Positions 8,136 to 17,059 of a stretch of 64,000 nucleotides of DNA are shown piece after piece. Origin of the DNA: Granulosicoccus sp047634635 (GTDB lineage Bacteria; Pseudomonadota; Gammaproteobacteria; Granulosicoccales; Granulosicoccaceae); assembly GCA_047634635.1 (NCBI GenBank), contig JBLIIE010000004.1, positions 1 through 64,000 of the forward strand, written 5' to 3'. The position numbers and the translations under genes were made by a program. Below the pieces are notes generated by a model. That model was not told the DNA's origin. It searched no databases and worked only from the letters and a program-made list of their open reading frames with translations. The number at the start of each line of letters is the position of its first letter. Positions within the stretch are counted from its first letter, which is position 1.

Positions 8136-10074
8136 CAGTTTGATGAATAAGACTTTATACACCGCGAGACTACATAACATACGTAAGGTCTTTTTAGTTG
8201 CCTGTTTGTTTGTGCAAGTTACAGCGTTTGCGCAAGATGGCACTGTGCGCAGCAAACTTAGCGCAACAACCATAACGCGCGATGAATCGGTCACCTTAGA
8301 GATCACTGCCATTGGGATGGATGCAGAGCTGGATTTATCGAGTCTACGTAAAGATTTTGAAGTGGTAGAGCGCTCTAGTTCTCGTGAAATCCGATCGATA
8401 ATGGAAGCGGGTAGTGGTTTGCAGACGACAAGTTTTGTTACCTGGGCTTTAGAGCTGGTACCGCGTGAAATAGGGATTTTCACAGTACCTCCGGTTCGGG
8501 TTGGAAGCGTATTCAGCCAGGCTCACACACTGACTGTGAGTGAACTACCCACAGGTGCCAGGCGCGATATTTTTGTAGAAGCTTTTGTTGATACCGAAAC
8601 ACCGTGGGTGCAGTCACAGGTGTTGATGACCATGAGGGTGTTCCAAGCAATTGAAATTGTTGACGGCGGTTTGGATGTGCCAGAGGCTGAGAATCTTGTC
8701 GTCGAGAGGTTGGGTGAAGATGTCAGAACCAACGAAAACCGGGATGGTAGGCAATACAGTGTTACTACTCGGCGGTTTGCCCTGTTTCCTCAGAAAAGTG
8801 GTGAATTGATTCTGGAGCCCATCACCTTGAGTATCTCTGTACCTGCTGATCCATCGCGCGTGAGAGGCTTCTTTTCACCGACACGTAAATTAACCCGTCG
8901 CACTGACAAGATTGTATTAAACGTAAGGCCGCGGCCCAATACCGATTCGGTTTGGTGGTTGCCCGCCAAGGCGGTGCAGCTGGATAGCCAATGGATCGGT
9001 GATGTTTCAACAGCTACAGTCGATCAACCGCTTACTCGGACTATTGTGCTGCGAGCTAGTGGTGTGACTGACTCACAGCTGCCAGAAATCAACATACCTG
9101 CCATTGAAGGGGCCAGTCTCTATGCAGAAGAGCCAGAGCGAAAACTGGGTGCAAATCAATTGGGATTGCTCTCAGAGCTAACTATCAAATGGGCCGTTAT
9201 ACCTCAAAGAGCGGGGGAGCTTTTGTTACCTTCGGTCTCTGTGGACTGGTTTAATACATCTACAGGTGATGTTGAAACGGCTGTTTTGCCGGCAGAGAGG
9301 ATCACGGTGAGTTCAGCTAAAAGTACCACGTCGGCAAACAACGCCGGACAGGCTTCCCTCGAATTGCTAAATCAGTCGGGCTCTAATGGCAACGTGCTGA
9401 ATACTCAAGGTGTCACCAATACTGGGTCAGCGGATAGTGTGAACGATCAGAATTCTAATGCGTTGAGTAATATAGCTTCAATTGATAGTGACAGTTCTCG
9501 GCTAGCCTCGCAGACAACGGTAGCGACAGAGCTGCGGTTGCACGAACTGGAAAGTTTGGTAGAAACATGGCGCAACTTGGCATTGATCATTCTAATGCTC
9601 TGGACGGTGTCATCTGCAGCTTTTTGGTGGACACGGCATCAGCGACGAAAATTGTCAGAAGGTGCAGACTCGTCGGCTGGTCGTTTGGGCGCAGTTAGAA
9701 ATGCTGCAACAGAATCGGTGTACCGAATGCAGCCTTTAAGTGGAGTGGCTGCAAGCTGTAAAATGGGCAACTTTGATGATATTCGACACGCGTTGATTGC
9801 GTGGTCTGCGTGGCAATGGGCAGATGATCCACCGCTAACATTAGGGGCGTTGATGAAACGGTTAGCTACAGGGCCTGCAAAAAAAACTATAGAGTCGCTG
9901 GATGCAGCTCTCTATAGCTCTCGCGACAATGCAGATGAGCAGGCATTAACGCTAAGTCAACTGTCCTCGTTACCGGAAGACCTTAAGGTTGCCATTGATG
10001 CCGGTGAGTTACAAAAAAATGCAATTAACCTGTCAAGTCAGGTTAGCTCTTCCAACAGTTTGCCGGCACTGTAA
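8116..10074 (+). CDS. batD: BatD family protein
   Basis: The ATG at 8116 has a strong Shine-Dalgarno GGAGG seven bases upstream and is preferred over an in-frame start at 8002 inside the TPR gene; it gives about 652 residues. A signal sequence follows (VFLVACLFVQVTAFAQ), then a long beta-rich region typical of BatD (VTLEITAIGMDAELDLSSL, EIGIFTVPPVRVG). A Ser/Asn-rich linker leads to one transmembrane helix (LIILMLWTVSSAAFWW) and a helical C-terminal domain. BatD is thought to be a periplasmic scaffold for the vWA proteins. The start overlaps the TPR gene by 20 bases. Confidence 0.88.
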   Translation: MPLNLGSSLMNKTLYTARLHNIRKVFLVACLFVQVTAFAQDGTVRSKLSATTITRDESVTLEITAIGMDAELDLSSLRKDFEVVERSSSREIRSIMEAGSGLQTTSFVTWALELVPREIGIFTVPPVRVGSVFSQAHTLTVSELPTGARRDIFVEAFVDTETPWVQSQVLMTMRVFQAIEIVDGGLDVPEAENLVVERLGEDVRTNENRDGRQYSVTTRRFALFPQKSGELILEPITLSISVPADPSRVRGFFSPTRKLTRRTDKIVLNVRPRPNTDSVWWLPAKAVQLDSQWIGDVSTATVDQPLTRTIVLRASGVTDSQLPEINIPAIEGASLYAEEPERKLGANQLGLLSELTIKWAVIPQRAGELLLPSVSVDWFNTSTGDVETAVLPAERITVSSAKSTTSANNAGQASLELLNQSGSNGNVLNTQGVTNTGSADSVNDQNSNALSNIASIDSDSSRLASQTTVATELRLHELESLVETWRNLALIILMLWTVSSAAFWWTRHQRRKLSEGADSSAGRLGAVRNAATESVYRMQPLSGVAASCKMGNFDDIRHALIAWSAWQWADDPPLTLGALMKRLATGPAKKTIESLDAALYSSRDNADEQALTLSQLSSLPEDLKVAIDAGELQKNAINLSSQVSSSNSLPAL

Positions 10075-10282
10075 CACCTGCAATTATTGCGGATTCGTGG
10101 GTGTTTCATCGGCATGATCCTTGAGAGTGTCAGAGCTCAAGAGCCCTGAATGGCTTGCTTTGTTGGATGCTTTGATCAATTGTTCCACCTACAAGCTGGC
10201 AGTAAGTCTTCCTACTGGAAAAATTAACGTTTATTGTGGGCAGAATTTGAGTGCGCGTCCATGTTGTGTCCAGCGATGCGTG

Positions 10283-11614
10283 ATGGCTGATTCCATCATT
10301 GAGCGGTTGCGTGATCGGCTAACGCGATTCATGCTGATGTTTCTGATTCTCGTAGCAACAAGCACTAGTCATGCAGCTGATGCGATACCAGGGGAGCAAT
10401 GGTGCGACAGGATTGTGAACAGCATCAGTTTCGAAGGAAATCGGGTAACCCAAGCACATGTCATTAGCCGGGAGCTGCAGCAGCTGCCAGGAGAGCCATG
10501 TTCGCTGGATAACATTATTGATGGTGTCCAAAGTACTCAGGATCTTGGACTATTCAAATCGGTAAGAGCAGAGCTTCGAATAGATAATGAATGGCTAGAG
10601 CTGGTTTACATCGTTTCAGAAAAAATATTTTTTCTACCTATTCCGCGTCTCAGCCGCACTTCCGATGGGGAGTTACGTTACGGTGCGCAGCTAAGATGGG
10701 ATAATTTTTTAGGCCGACTGCATCAACTTAAATTAACGTTCGAGAAACGACAGGAAAATGACGGGCAGGGTAGGGCGGGTTATGTTCATTCTGTGGACTA
10801 CTCCGTGCTGCGGTTTTTTGGTAGCCGTTTTGGCATGGCGGTTAGTCTTGATCGAATTCGACGAAATTCGGAACTTGCTCAAGATGGCGTAATCTATGGT
10901 GAAGTACTTCGTGAGAGTCAGCGTGCGGAATTCAGACTTGCACGATGGGCCAAAGGCTCAACCGGCGTGCAGGGATTCAGTTACTTCCTGGGACTAGGAT
11001 TCGAAAATCGATCCTACGATGTTCGCTCAGGTACGACGGGGCCTTTTCAAGGTGGTCAGAATGCCACCGTGCTAGCTGGTTTTGACCTACAAAGGGTTCA
11101 TCAGGATAGCTTTAATCGACGGGGTTACGAGTATGGTGCTGCACTTCGTTTAGCTGATTCATCCTGGGGAGCTGATTTCAAATACGCCCAGCTCGATTCA
11201 TATATTCGCTGGTTCAGGCCGCTGGCTCGGCCACAAACTAATTTGAATGTGCAGTTGAGATTAGGATTGAGTACCATGGCCCCGTTTGGTGGGCGCGGAT
11301 ACGCAATCGGTGGTGGAGAAGTAATCCGAGGAATGCGAACAGGCGACGCGACCGGCGACATTCTCACATTAGCCAATGTAGAATACCTGTCAGGGTTTTT
11401 CTCCTATCCTGCATTGCGATGGATAGCGTTTTCAGACATTGGGAACGTCTTCCTTAAGGATGATGTCAAATTGCATAGGCAGATATTGCGGGGTGGTTTA
11501 GGATTGCGCTGGAAACTCGAGGCGCTGACTAATACTGATTTACGCTTCGATGTCGCATGGGATCCAAAGCGCAGCAAATTGACGCCATACTTATCAAGTA
11601 GTCTGACCTTTTAG
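10283..11614 (+). CDS. Omp85/TamA-like outer-membrane protein with one POTRA domain
   Basis: The ATG at 10283 gives 443 residues beginning with a signal peptide (FMLMFLILVATSTSHA). An in-frame start at 10121 would add 54 residues without export features. One POTRA domain follows (ISFEGNRVTQAHVISREL, LGLFKSVRAEL), then a surface-antigen type barrel with aromatic strands, the GYAIGGGEVIRGMR segment of the Omp85 signature, and a C-terminal Phe. Omp85 proteins insert or export proteins across the outer membrane; one POTRA is fewer than in BamA (five) or TamA (three). It may serve the Bat machine just upstream, but the roughly 200-base gap makes cotranscription uncertain. Confidence 0.8.
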   Translation: MADSIIERLRDRLTRFMLMFLILVATSTSHAADAIPGEQWCDRIVNSISFEGNRVTQAHVISRELQQLPGEPCSLDNIIDGVQSTQDLGLFKSVRAELRIDNEWLELVYIVSEKIFFLPIPRLSRTSDGELRYGAQLRWDNFLGRLHQLKLTFEKRQENDGQGRAGYVHSVDYSVLRFFGSRFGMAVSLDRIRRNSELAQDGVIYGEVLRESQRAEFRLARWAKGSTGVQGFSYFLGLGFENRSYDVRSGTTGPFQGGQNATVLAGFDLQRVHQDSFNRRGYEYGAALRLADSSWGADFKYAQLDSYIRWFRPLARPQTNLNVQLRLGLSTMAPFGGRGYAIGGGEVIRGMRTGDATGDILTLANVEYLSGFFSYPALRWIAFSDIGNVFLKDDVKLHRQILRGGLGLRWKLEALTNTDLRFDVAWDPKRSKLTPYLSSSLTF

Positions 11615-11628
11615 ATTTTAATTATGTA

Positions 11629-11644
11629 AGTCCGGAAACGGACT
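11629..11644 (+). promoter_or_regulatory. GNRA-tetraloop hairpin just before the fadJ-like gene
   Basis: AGTCCG and CGGACT form a perfect six-base stem closed by GAAA. The element sits one base before the AGGA ribosome-binding sequence of the gene starting at 11656 and 15 bases after the Omp85 stop. No T-run follows, so it is a poor intrinsic terminator. It could be an mRNA processing or stability element; function is unproven. Confidence 0.35.
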
Positions 11645-11655
11645 AGGACCCACTT

Positions 11656-13620
11656 ATGACGGCACATATTGGTGTTTACGATCACTGGGACGTTGAGCAC
11701 GACGATGACGATATCGTTTGGCTCGCGCTCGATCGTCAAGGGGAATCCACTAATACGTTGTCCAAAGCTGTTATTCGTGAACTCGGAGAGATCATTTCGG
11801 TGCTCGAATCGACTCCGCCTGCCGGAGTGGTCATATCCTCAGCCAAAGACGGTAGTTTCATTGTGGGTGCGGATATTCGCGAGTTTGATCATTACGATAA
11901 AGCCTGTGACGTTTCAGCCATGATCACTCAGGGGCACGCTGTATTCGCCCGATTGGAAAACTTACCATCGCATACTGTTGCCACTGTCCATGGATTTTGT
12001 TTAGGAGGAGGCCTGGAGTTGGCGCTTTCCTGCAATTACATAATCGCCTTGAATGTCCCAGCCACACGTGTTGGTATGCCAGAGGTTAAGCTCGGAATCT
12101 TTCCAGGCTTAGGTGGAACTACGCGGTTAACTGAACGACTAGGTGGCATGGCAGCCATACAGTTAATGCTTACAGCAAGAATGCTACGCGCTGGTACTGC
12201 TCGACAAATGGGAGTTTTCGACGAACTTGTTGATGAATTCAGTACTCTTCGCTGGGCCGCCCGACGCGCAGTTCTGAAACAACGCAGCCCTCGGCGCCTC
12301 TCTTTTGTTGCCAGTTTGACAAATAGACAACCCGTACGTGGAATCTTAGCGCGTGTGTTGAAATACAAAACCGCCCAGAAGGCGAATCCTGAACATTATC
12401 CTGCTCCTTTTCGAATGATAGATCTATGGAGCAAAAGTCGCGATAACAGACGCAAGATGTTTGAAGGTGAAGCCCGAGAAGTAGGCGAGCTAATGGTGGG
12501 GAACACAGCACAAAACTTACGGCGTATTTTCTTCCTGTCAGAACGAATGAAAGGACTTGGGAAGGCGTCCGACTTTAAAGTTCGCCGAGTCCACGTGATC
12601 GGCGCTGGAGTGATGGGTGGAGATATTGCTGCTTGGTGTGTCATGCAGGGCATGGAAGTTACTTTGCAGGATCGTGAGTTAAAATATGTTGAGCCCGCTT
12701 TGAAGCGTGCCACGTCTTTGTTTAAGAAACGCTTGAAGAAAAAACCTGCGGTGTTAGCAGCGCAGAGTCGACTCATTGCTGATGTGGCTGGTGAGGGTGT
12801 ACCAAGAGCCGATGTCATTATCGAAGCAATTTCTGAAGATGCAGATGCCAAACGTGAGTTGTATGCGACTATCGAGCCGCGTATGGCTGCGCATGCGGTG
12901 CTGGCAACCAATACGTCAGCTCTTCCATTGGAGGAGCTAGCACGTGATCTTAAAATGCCTACACGTTTGATAGGGCTGCATTTCTTCAATCCCGTTGCAA
13001 AAATGCCGCTCGTTGAAGTGGTTCACAGCCTAGATACCGATACAAAGTGGGTAACCAGGGGATGCTCATTCGCAACACAAATCAATCGTTTTCCGTTACC
13101 GACCAAGAGTACCCCGGGATTTCTGGTTAATCGAATACTGGCGCCGTATCTCATGGAAGCGTTTACCCTTAAATTAGAGGGAATCGAGATAGAAACTATC
13201 GATGCGGCTGCGATCCGGTTTGGTATGCCTATGGGCCCGATTGAACTCGCTGACGTTGTAGGTCTGGACGTCTGTATGAAAGTTGCAAAAACTCTTGTCA
13301 CTGGTGATGTCGAAGCTCAGCAAGCTCTGTTGCAGCAAAAGTTGGATGACAACACTCTGGGTAAGAAAACTGGCCGTGGATTTTACGTTTGGAAAAAAGG
13401 TAGAGCAAAAAGACGTTCAGTTGATATGAACAGCCCTTATGGTGATCAACTAGCTGCGCGACTAATGAAACCTTTTCTGGCTGAGTGCCTAGCGGCATCT
13501 GCTGAGGGTATTGTGGAAGATGATGATTTACTCGATGCCGGCATTATCTTTGGAACTGGTTTTGCCCCGTTTAGAGGCGGCCCAATGCGGTACCTTAAAG
13601 AACAAGGAGATCTGATCTAA
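11656..13620 (+). CDS. fadJ: FadJ-like bifunctional enoyl-CoA hydratase / 3-hydroxyacyl-CoA dehydrogenase
   Basis: The N-terminal crotonase domain has both hydratase glutamates in context (GGGLELALS and GMPEVKLGIFPG). The Rossmann domain starts near residue 313 with VIGAGVMGG, and the dehydrogenase His is in GLHFFNP, followed by TPGFLVNRI. It would catalyse two consecutive steps of beta-oxidation, hydrating enoyl-CoA and oxidising the 3-hydroxyacyl-CoA with NAD+. At 654 residues it is about 60 shorter than E. coli FadJ, ending soon after FAPFRGGPMRY. The stop overlaps the thiolase start by one base (TAATG), so the two subunits are coupled. Confidence 0.9.
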   Translation: MTAHIGVYDHWDVEHDDDDIVWLALDRQGESTNTLSKAVIRELGEIISVLESTPPAGVVISSAKDGSFIVGADIREFDHYDKACDVSAMITQGHAVFARLENLPSHTVATVHGFCLGGGLELALSCNYIIALNVPATRVGMPEVKLGIFPGLGGTTRLTERLGGMAAIQLMLTARMLRAGTARQMGVFDELVDEFSTLRWAARRAVLKQRSPRRLSFVASLTNRQPVRGILARVLKYKTAQKANPEHYPAPFRMIDLWSKSRDNRRKMFEGEAREVGELMVGNTAQNLRRIFFLSERMKGLGKASDFKVRRVHVIGAGVMGGDIAAWCVMQGMEVTLQDRELKYVEPALKRATSLFKKRLKKKPAVLAAQSRLIADVAGEGVPRADVIIEAISEDADAKRELYATIEPRMAAHAVLATNTSALPLEELARDLKMPTRLIGLHFFNPVAKMPLVEVVHSLDTDTKWVTRGCSFATQINRFPLPTKSTPGFLVNRILAPYLMEAFTLKLEGIEIETIDAAAIRFGMPMGPIELADVVGLDVCMKVAKTLVTGDVEAQQALLQQKLDDNTLGKKTGRGFYVWKKGRAKRRSVDMNSPYGDQLAARLMKPFLAECLAASAEGIVEDDDLLDAGIIFGTGFAPFRGGPMRYLKEQGDLI

Positions 13621-14897
13621 TGGCGCAAAAAATTAAGCCCGTAGTCGTTGTTGGCGGCCTGCGAATTCCGTTTTGTCGTTCCAATACTACCTATGCATCA
13701 GTGTCGAACATGAAGATGCTGTCAACAGTGCTCAATGGCATTGTCGAGCGTTATCAACTCCAAGGTGAGCACATTGGAGAGGTTAATGCTGGTGCTGTTA
13801 TAGCGCATACACGTGATTGGAATCTCGCTCGTGAAGCAGTGTTAAGTACCAAACTTTCTGCGTCTACCCCAGGTCTAACACTGCAGCAGGCCTGTGGTAC
13901 GTCATTACAGGCAGCGATGGTCGCAGCTGCCAAAATTGCATGTGGTCAAATTGACTCTGCTATCGCCGCTGGTACCGATACAGTGAGCGATGTACCTATT
14001 GTCTTTGGCCGTAAGTTTTCACAGCGTCTGGTTTCCTTGGGAAAAGCGAGAAATTTAAAATCCAAACTCTCGGTATTCAAAGGGTTCAGTCCCAGAGAGT
14101 TAGCACCGGTTCCTCCATCGGTCAACGAGCCGCGTACATTAATGAGCATGGGGCAGCATTGTGAACTAATGGCGAAAACCTGGTCGATTGATCGAGCAGC
14201 TCAGGATGAGCTGGCTCTTGCTTCACATAATAATGCAACCGCTGCTTATAACGATTCATTCTATGATGATTTGCTGATTCCTTGTGAAGGAGTGATTCGA
14301 GATAACAATGTACGCAGTGATTCCACAATGGAATCGTTGGGTAAACTCAGAACGGTCTATGACAGAACGTCTGCAGGAACACTAACCGCTGGTAATAGTA
14401 CGCCTTTAACTGATGGTGCTGCAGGTGTATTACTGTGTAGCGAAGCATGGGCACGGGAACGTGGTTTACCTATCCAGGCCTACTTAACACACTCGGCCAC
14501 AGCGGCTGTGGATTTTGTTCAAGGCGCAGGGTTGCTCATGGCACCCACCGTTGCAGTAAGTAAAATGCTGAACAAAGCCAATATGTCTTTGCAGGATTTT
14601 GATCTCTATGAAATTCATGAAGCGTTCGCTGCACAAGTGCTTTGTACCCTGAAGGCTTGGGAAGACGAAAGTTACTGCCAAAAGGAACTTGGACGAAGTG
14701 AAGCCATGGGTAGCATTGATCGTTCGCGTATGAATAGAGTGGGTTCCAGCCTGGCGGTGGGTCATCCGTTTGCTGCGACGGGTGCTCGGGTGTTAGCAAC
14801 CCTGGCTAAACAATTGAACGAAAAGGGTTCTGGTAAGGGCTTGATTTCGGTGTGCACAGCCGGTGGTATGGGTTTGAGCGCGGTCTTGGAGAAATAA
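13620..14897 (+). CDS. fadI: FadI-like acetyl-CoA acyltransferase (thiolase)
   Basis: This 425-residue thiolase has the nucleophilic Cys at residue 92 (LQQACGTSLQ), the His in VGHPFA near 382 and the second Cys in CTAGGMG near 412, so all catalytic residues are present. It cleaves 3-ketoacyl-CoA to acetyl-CoA and a shortened acyl-CoA. The length is closer to FadI than to the shorter FadA. It overlaps the hydratase/dehydrogenase gene by one base, the arrangement expected for a two-subunit beta-oxidation complex, although the order is reversed relative to E. coli fadIJ. Confidence 0.9.
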   Translation: MAQKIKPVVVVGGLRIPFCRSNTTYASVSNMKMLSTVLNGIVERYQLQGEHIGEVNAGAVIAHTRDWNLAREAVLSTKLSASTPGLTLQQACGTSLQAAMVAAAKIACGQIDSAIAAGTDTVSDVPIVFGRKFSQRLVSLGKARNLKSKLSVFKGFSPRELAPVPPSVNEPRTLMSMGQHCELMAKTWSIDRAAQDELALASHNNATAAYNDSFYDDLLIPCEGVIRDNNVRSDSTMESLGKLRTVYDRTSAGTLTAGNSTPLTDGAAGVLLCSEAWARERGLPIQAYLTHSATAAVDFVQGAGLLMAPTVAVSKMLNKANMSLQDFDLYEIHEAFAAQVLCTLKAWEDESYCQKELGRSEAMGSIDRSRMNRVGSSLAVGHPFAATGARVLATLAKQLNEKGSGKGLISVCTAGGMGLSAVLEK

Positions 14898-14900
14898 GTA

Positions 14901-15626
14901 ATGAGATATATACGAAAAGTGATGCGGACCTGCTTATCAGTTTCCGTTTTGCTAGGGCTGATTTTCGCAATGCCAGTCGCACAGGCTAATGGTGAGACGT
15001 TGTACAACGTTTTTTCACTCAGCAGCGAAGCTTCTGCTCAAGTTGATAACGATCTTATGGTGGCCACTTTGGTTGTGCAGGCAGAAGACCAAGACCCTGC
15101 ATTACTTGCCAGCAAAATCAATTTGACGATGAGCTGGGCAGTGAACGTTCTGCGCCCTTATGGAGCACTTAAAACCAAGACACGCGACTACCAAACGTAC
15201 CCACAGTACGATTCCGGGAAAAAACGTAAACTCATCGGTTGGAGGGGCAGCCAGAGTATTCAGATTGAGACTGACGATTTCCAAGCCGCAGGTGAAGCCA
15301 TTCAAAAATTGCAGGAACGATTACAGGTGCAAGGCATTCAACTTGCTGCCAAGGCCGAAACTCGCAGCTCTGCCGCTGACGCTCTGATCAATGAAGCACT
15401 GAGCGCATTCAAGCAGCGTGCATTGCTAATCCAGAGGAATATGGGGGCGACCGGCTATCGAATTCTGGATGTCAATATTCAGAGCGATCAGGGCGGTGCC
15501 GCTATGTACGACTCTCGTTTGAGTGGAGTAGAGATGATGCGCAGCGCAGTTGTTTCTGAACCGAGCATTGAAGCAGGAACCAGTCGGGTCAGTGTGCAAG
15601 TCTACGGTCGGATTCAACTAGACTGA
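14901..15626 (+). CDS. SIMPL domain (DUF541) periplasmic protein
   Basis: The 241-residue product has a signal peptide ending AQA (about residue 29) and the DUF541/SIMPL layout: SSEASAQVDNDLMVATLVVQ at the start of the domain and RVSVQVYGRIQL at the end. The family is periplasmic or cell-surface and poorly understood in bacteria. It begins three bases after the thiolase stop and is probably cotranscribed with the beta-oxidation pair, a link that has no obvious biochemical reason. Confidence 0.8.
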   Translation: MRYIRKVMRTCLSVSVLLGLIFAMPVAQANGETLYNVFSLSSEASAQVDNDLMVATLVVQAEDQDPALLASKINLTMSWAVNVLRPYGALKTKTRDYQTYPQYDSGKKRKLIGWRGSQSIQIETDDFQAAGEAIQKLQERLQVQGIQLAAKAETRSSAADALINEALSAFKQRALLIQRNMGATGYRILDVNIQSDQGGAAMYDSRLSGVEMMRSAVVSEPSIEAGTSRVSVQVYGRIQLD

Positions 15627-15671
15627 TATGGGTTGTTACACTAACAGAATCTTATCTGGAGTTAATCTGAA

Positions 15672-16118
15672 GTGAATCACGCTAAGTTCATGAAGGCGGC
15701 TGTTGAAGAGGCTCGTAAAGGGCGCGCTGCTGGTGGAATACCCATTGGGTCTGTGCTCGTTCTTGATGATGAAATCATCGGTCGTGGACATAATCAGCGA
15801 GTACAGCAGGGCAGCACCATTCGTCATGCCGAGATGGACTGTCTAGAGGAGACTGGACGACTTCCAGCCAGTACCTATCAACGCGCCACCTTGTATTCCA
15901 CGCTTTCACCGTGCGATATGTGCAGTGGTGCGGTGCTTCTATACGGAATCCCTCATGTGGTTGTGGGTGAAAACAAGACCTTCCGTGGCCCCGAAGAATA
16001 CGTTCGCAGTCGCGGTGTCATCGTTGAGGTTCTGGATGATGCTGAGTGCATCGCCATGATGGAAGAATTCATTGCAGATGAGCCTACTTTGTGGAATGAG
16101 GACATCGGCGAGAAGTAA
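15672..16118 (+). CDS. Yeast-type (Fcy1-like) cytosine deaminase
   Basis: This is a 148-residue zinc deaminase of the CDA fold. Zinc ligands and catalytic base are His52 and Glu54 (RHAEMD), and Cys81 and Cys84 (SPCDMC). The surrounding LSPCDMCSGAVLLYGIP, VVGEN and the C-terminal WNEDIGE closely resemble yeast cytosine deaminase as I recall it, more than tRNA adenosine deaminase or guanine deaminase. It would convert cytosine to uracil and ammonia for pyrimidine salvage. The GTG start at 15672 has GGAG upstream. It is unrelated to the amidohydrolase CodA usually found in bacteria. Substrate is inferred. Confidence 0.8.
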   Translation: MNHAKFMKAAVEEARKGRAAGGIPIGSVLVLDDEIIGRGHNQRVQQGSTIRHAEMDCLEETGRLPASTYQRATLYSTLSPCDMCSGAVLLYGIPHVVVGENKTFRGPEEYVRSRGVIVEVLDDAECIAMMEEFIADEPTLWNEDIGEK

Positions 16119-16283
16119 CAAGAGACCAATGTGTAACCGCCTGGTACCCAGTATTCTGAACGCAATGCGACCTTATTCGCCAAAAATGCGCCGTGTGATG
16201 GTGAGCCACAGCGCTTAGTGCACTCGTAAACAGGTAACATTGCGCCCATCAATCACCTTAGAATTACCTAAAGGCAAGACTGT

Positions 16284-17033
16284 ATGAAAATTATCGTAGG
16301 CGTCAAGCGAGTGCTTGATTACAACGTCAAAGCTCGTGTAAAAGCGGACAAATCTGGTATTGAGTTGGCAAATGTAAAGATGTCCATGAACCCATTCGAC
16401 GAAATTGCCGTCGAAGAGGCTCTGCGCATCAAAGAAGCCGGTCATGCTGAAGAAGTCATTGCTGTGTCCATCGGCACATCACAGAGCCAGGAAACGATCA
16501 GAACTGCATTGGCCATGGGTGTCGATCGTGGCATTCTGCTTGAAACTGATGAACTTCTAGAGCCTTTGGCTATTGCCAAGCTGTTCAAGTACGTTGTAGA
16601 CAAGGAACAGCCTGGTCTTGTTATTCTGGGTAAGCAGGCTATCGATGATGATGCAAACCAAACGGGCCAAATGCTATCCGCACTCACTGGCATGTCGCAG
16701 GCAACGTTTGCATCCAAAGTCGAGTTTGATGGCGATTCCTTGAAAGTGACTCGTGAAGTGGATTCTGGTTTGGAATCGATCAAGGTGCAGATGCCCACGG
16801 TCATTACAACTGACTTGCGCTTGAATGAGCCGCGTTATGCAAAATTGCCCAATATCATGAAGGCGAAAAAGAAGCCTTTGGAACTTATACCGGTTGCTGA
16901 CACAGGTGTAGATGTGTCCAGCGGACTTAAGGTGGTGGAAGTCAATGATCCGCCAAAGCGTGATGCGGGTGTCATCGTAAATAGTGTTGCCGAGCTTGTG
17001 GATAAGCTTCGTAACGAAGCAAAAGTCATCTGA
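16284..17033 (+). CDS. etfB: Electron transfer flavoprotein beta subunit
   Basis: The 249-residue sequence begins KIIVGVKRVLDYNVK and contains MNPFDEIAVEEALR and the ETF-beta signature region (VITTDLRLNEPRYAKLPNIM). EtfB with EtfA accepts electrons from acyl-CoA dehydrogenases and hands them to ETF-quinone oxidoreductase, here encoded at 36.8-38.5 kb. It stands 27 bases upstream of etfA and 165 bases after the deaminase, so the promoter should lie in 16119-16283. Confidence 0.95.
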   Translation: MKIIVGVKRVLDYNVKARVKADKSGIELANVKMSMNPFDEIAVEEALRIKEAGHAEEVIAVSIGTSQSQETIRTALAMGVDRGILLETDELLEPLAIAKLFKYVVDKEQPGLVILGKQAIDDDANQTGQMLSALTGMSQATFASKVEFDGDSLKVTREVDSGLESIKVQMPTVITTDLRLNEPRYAKLPNIMKAKKKPLELIPVADTGVDVSSGLKVVEVNDPPKRDAGVIVNSVAELVDKLRNEAKVI

Positions 17034-17059
17034 CGCGGGCTATAAGGGATATAACAATC

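Noticed and set aside
12396..12989. 197-codon minus-strand frame inside the FadJ-like gene
   Set aside because: It is a shadow of the coding strand, with Ser/Arg-rich composition typical of reverse frames.
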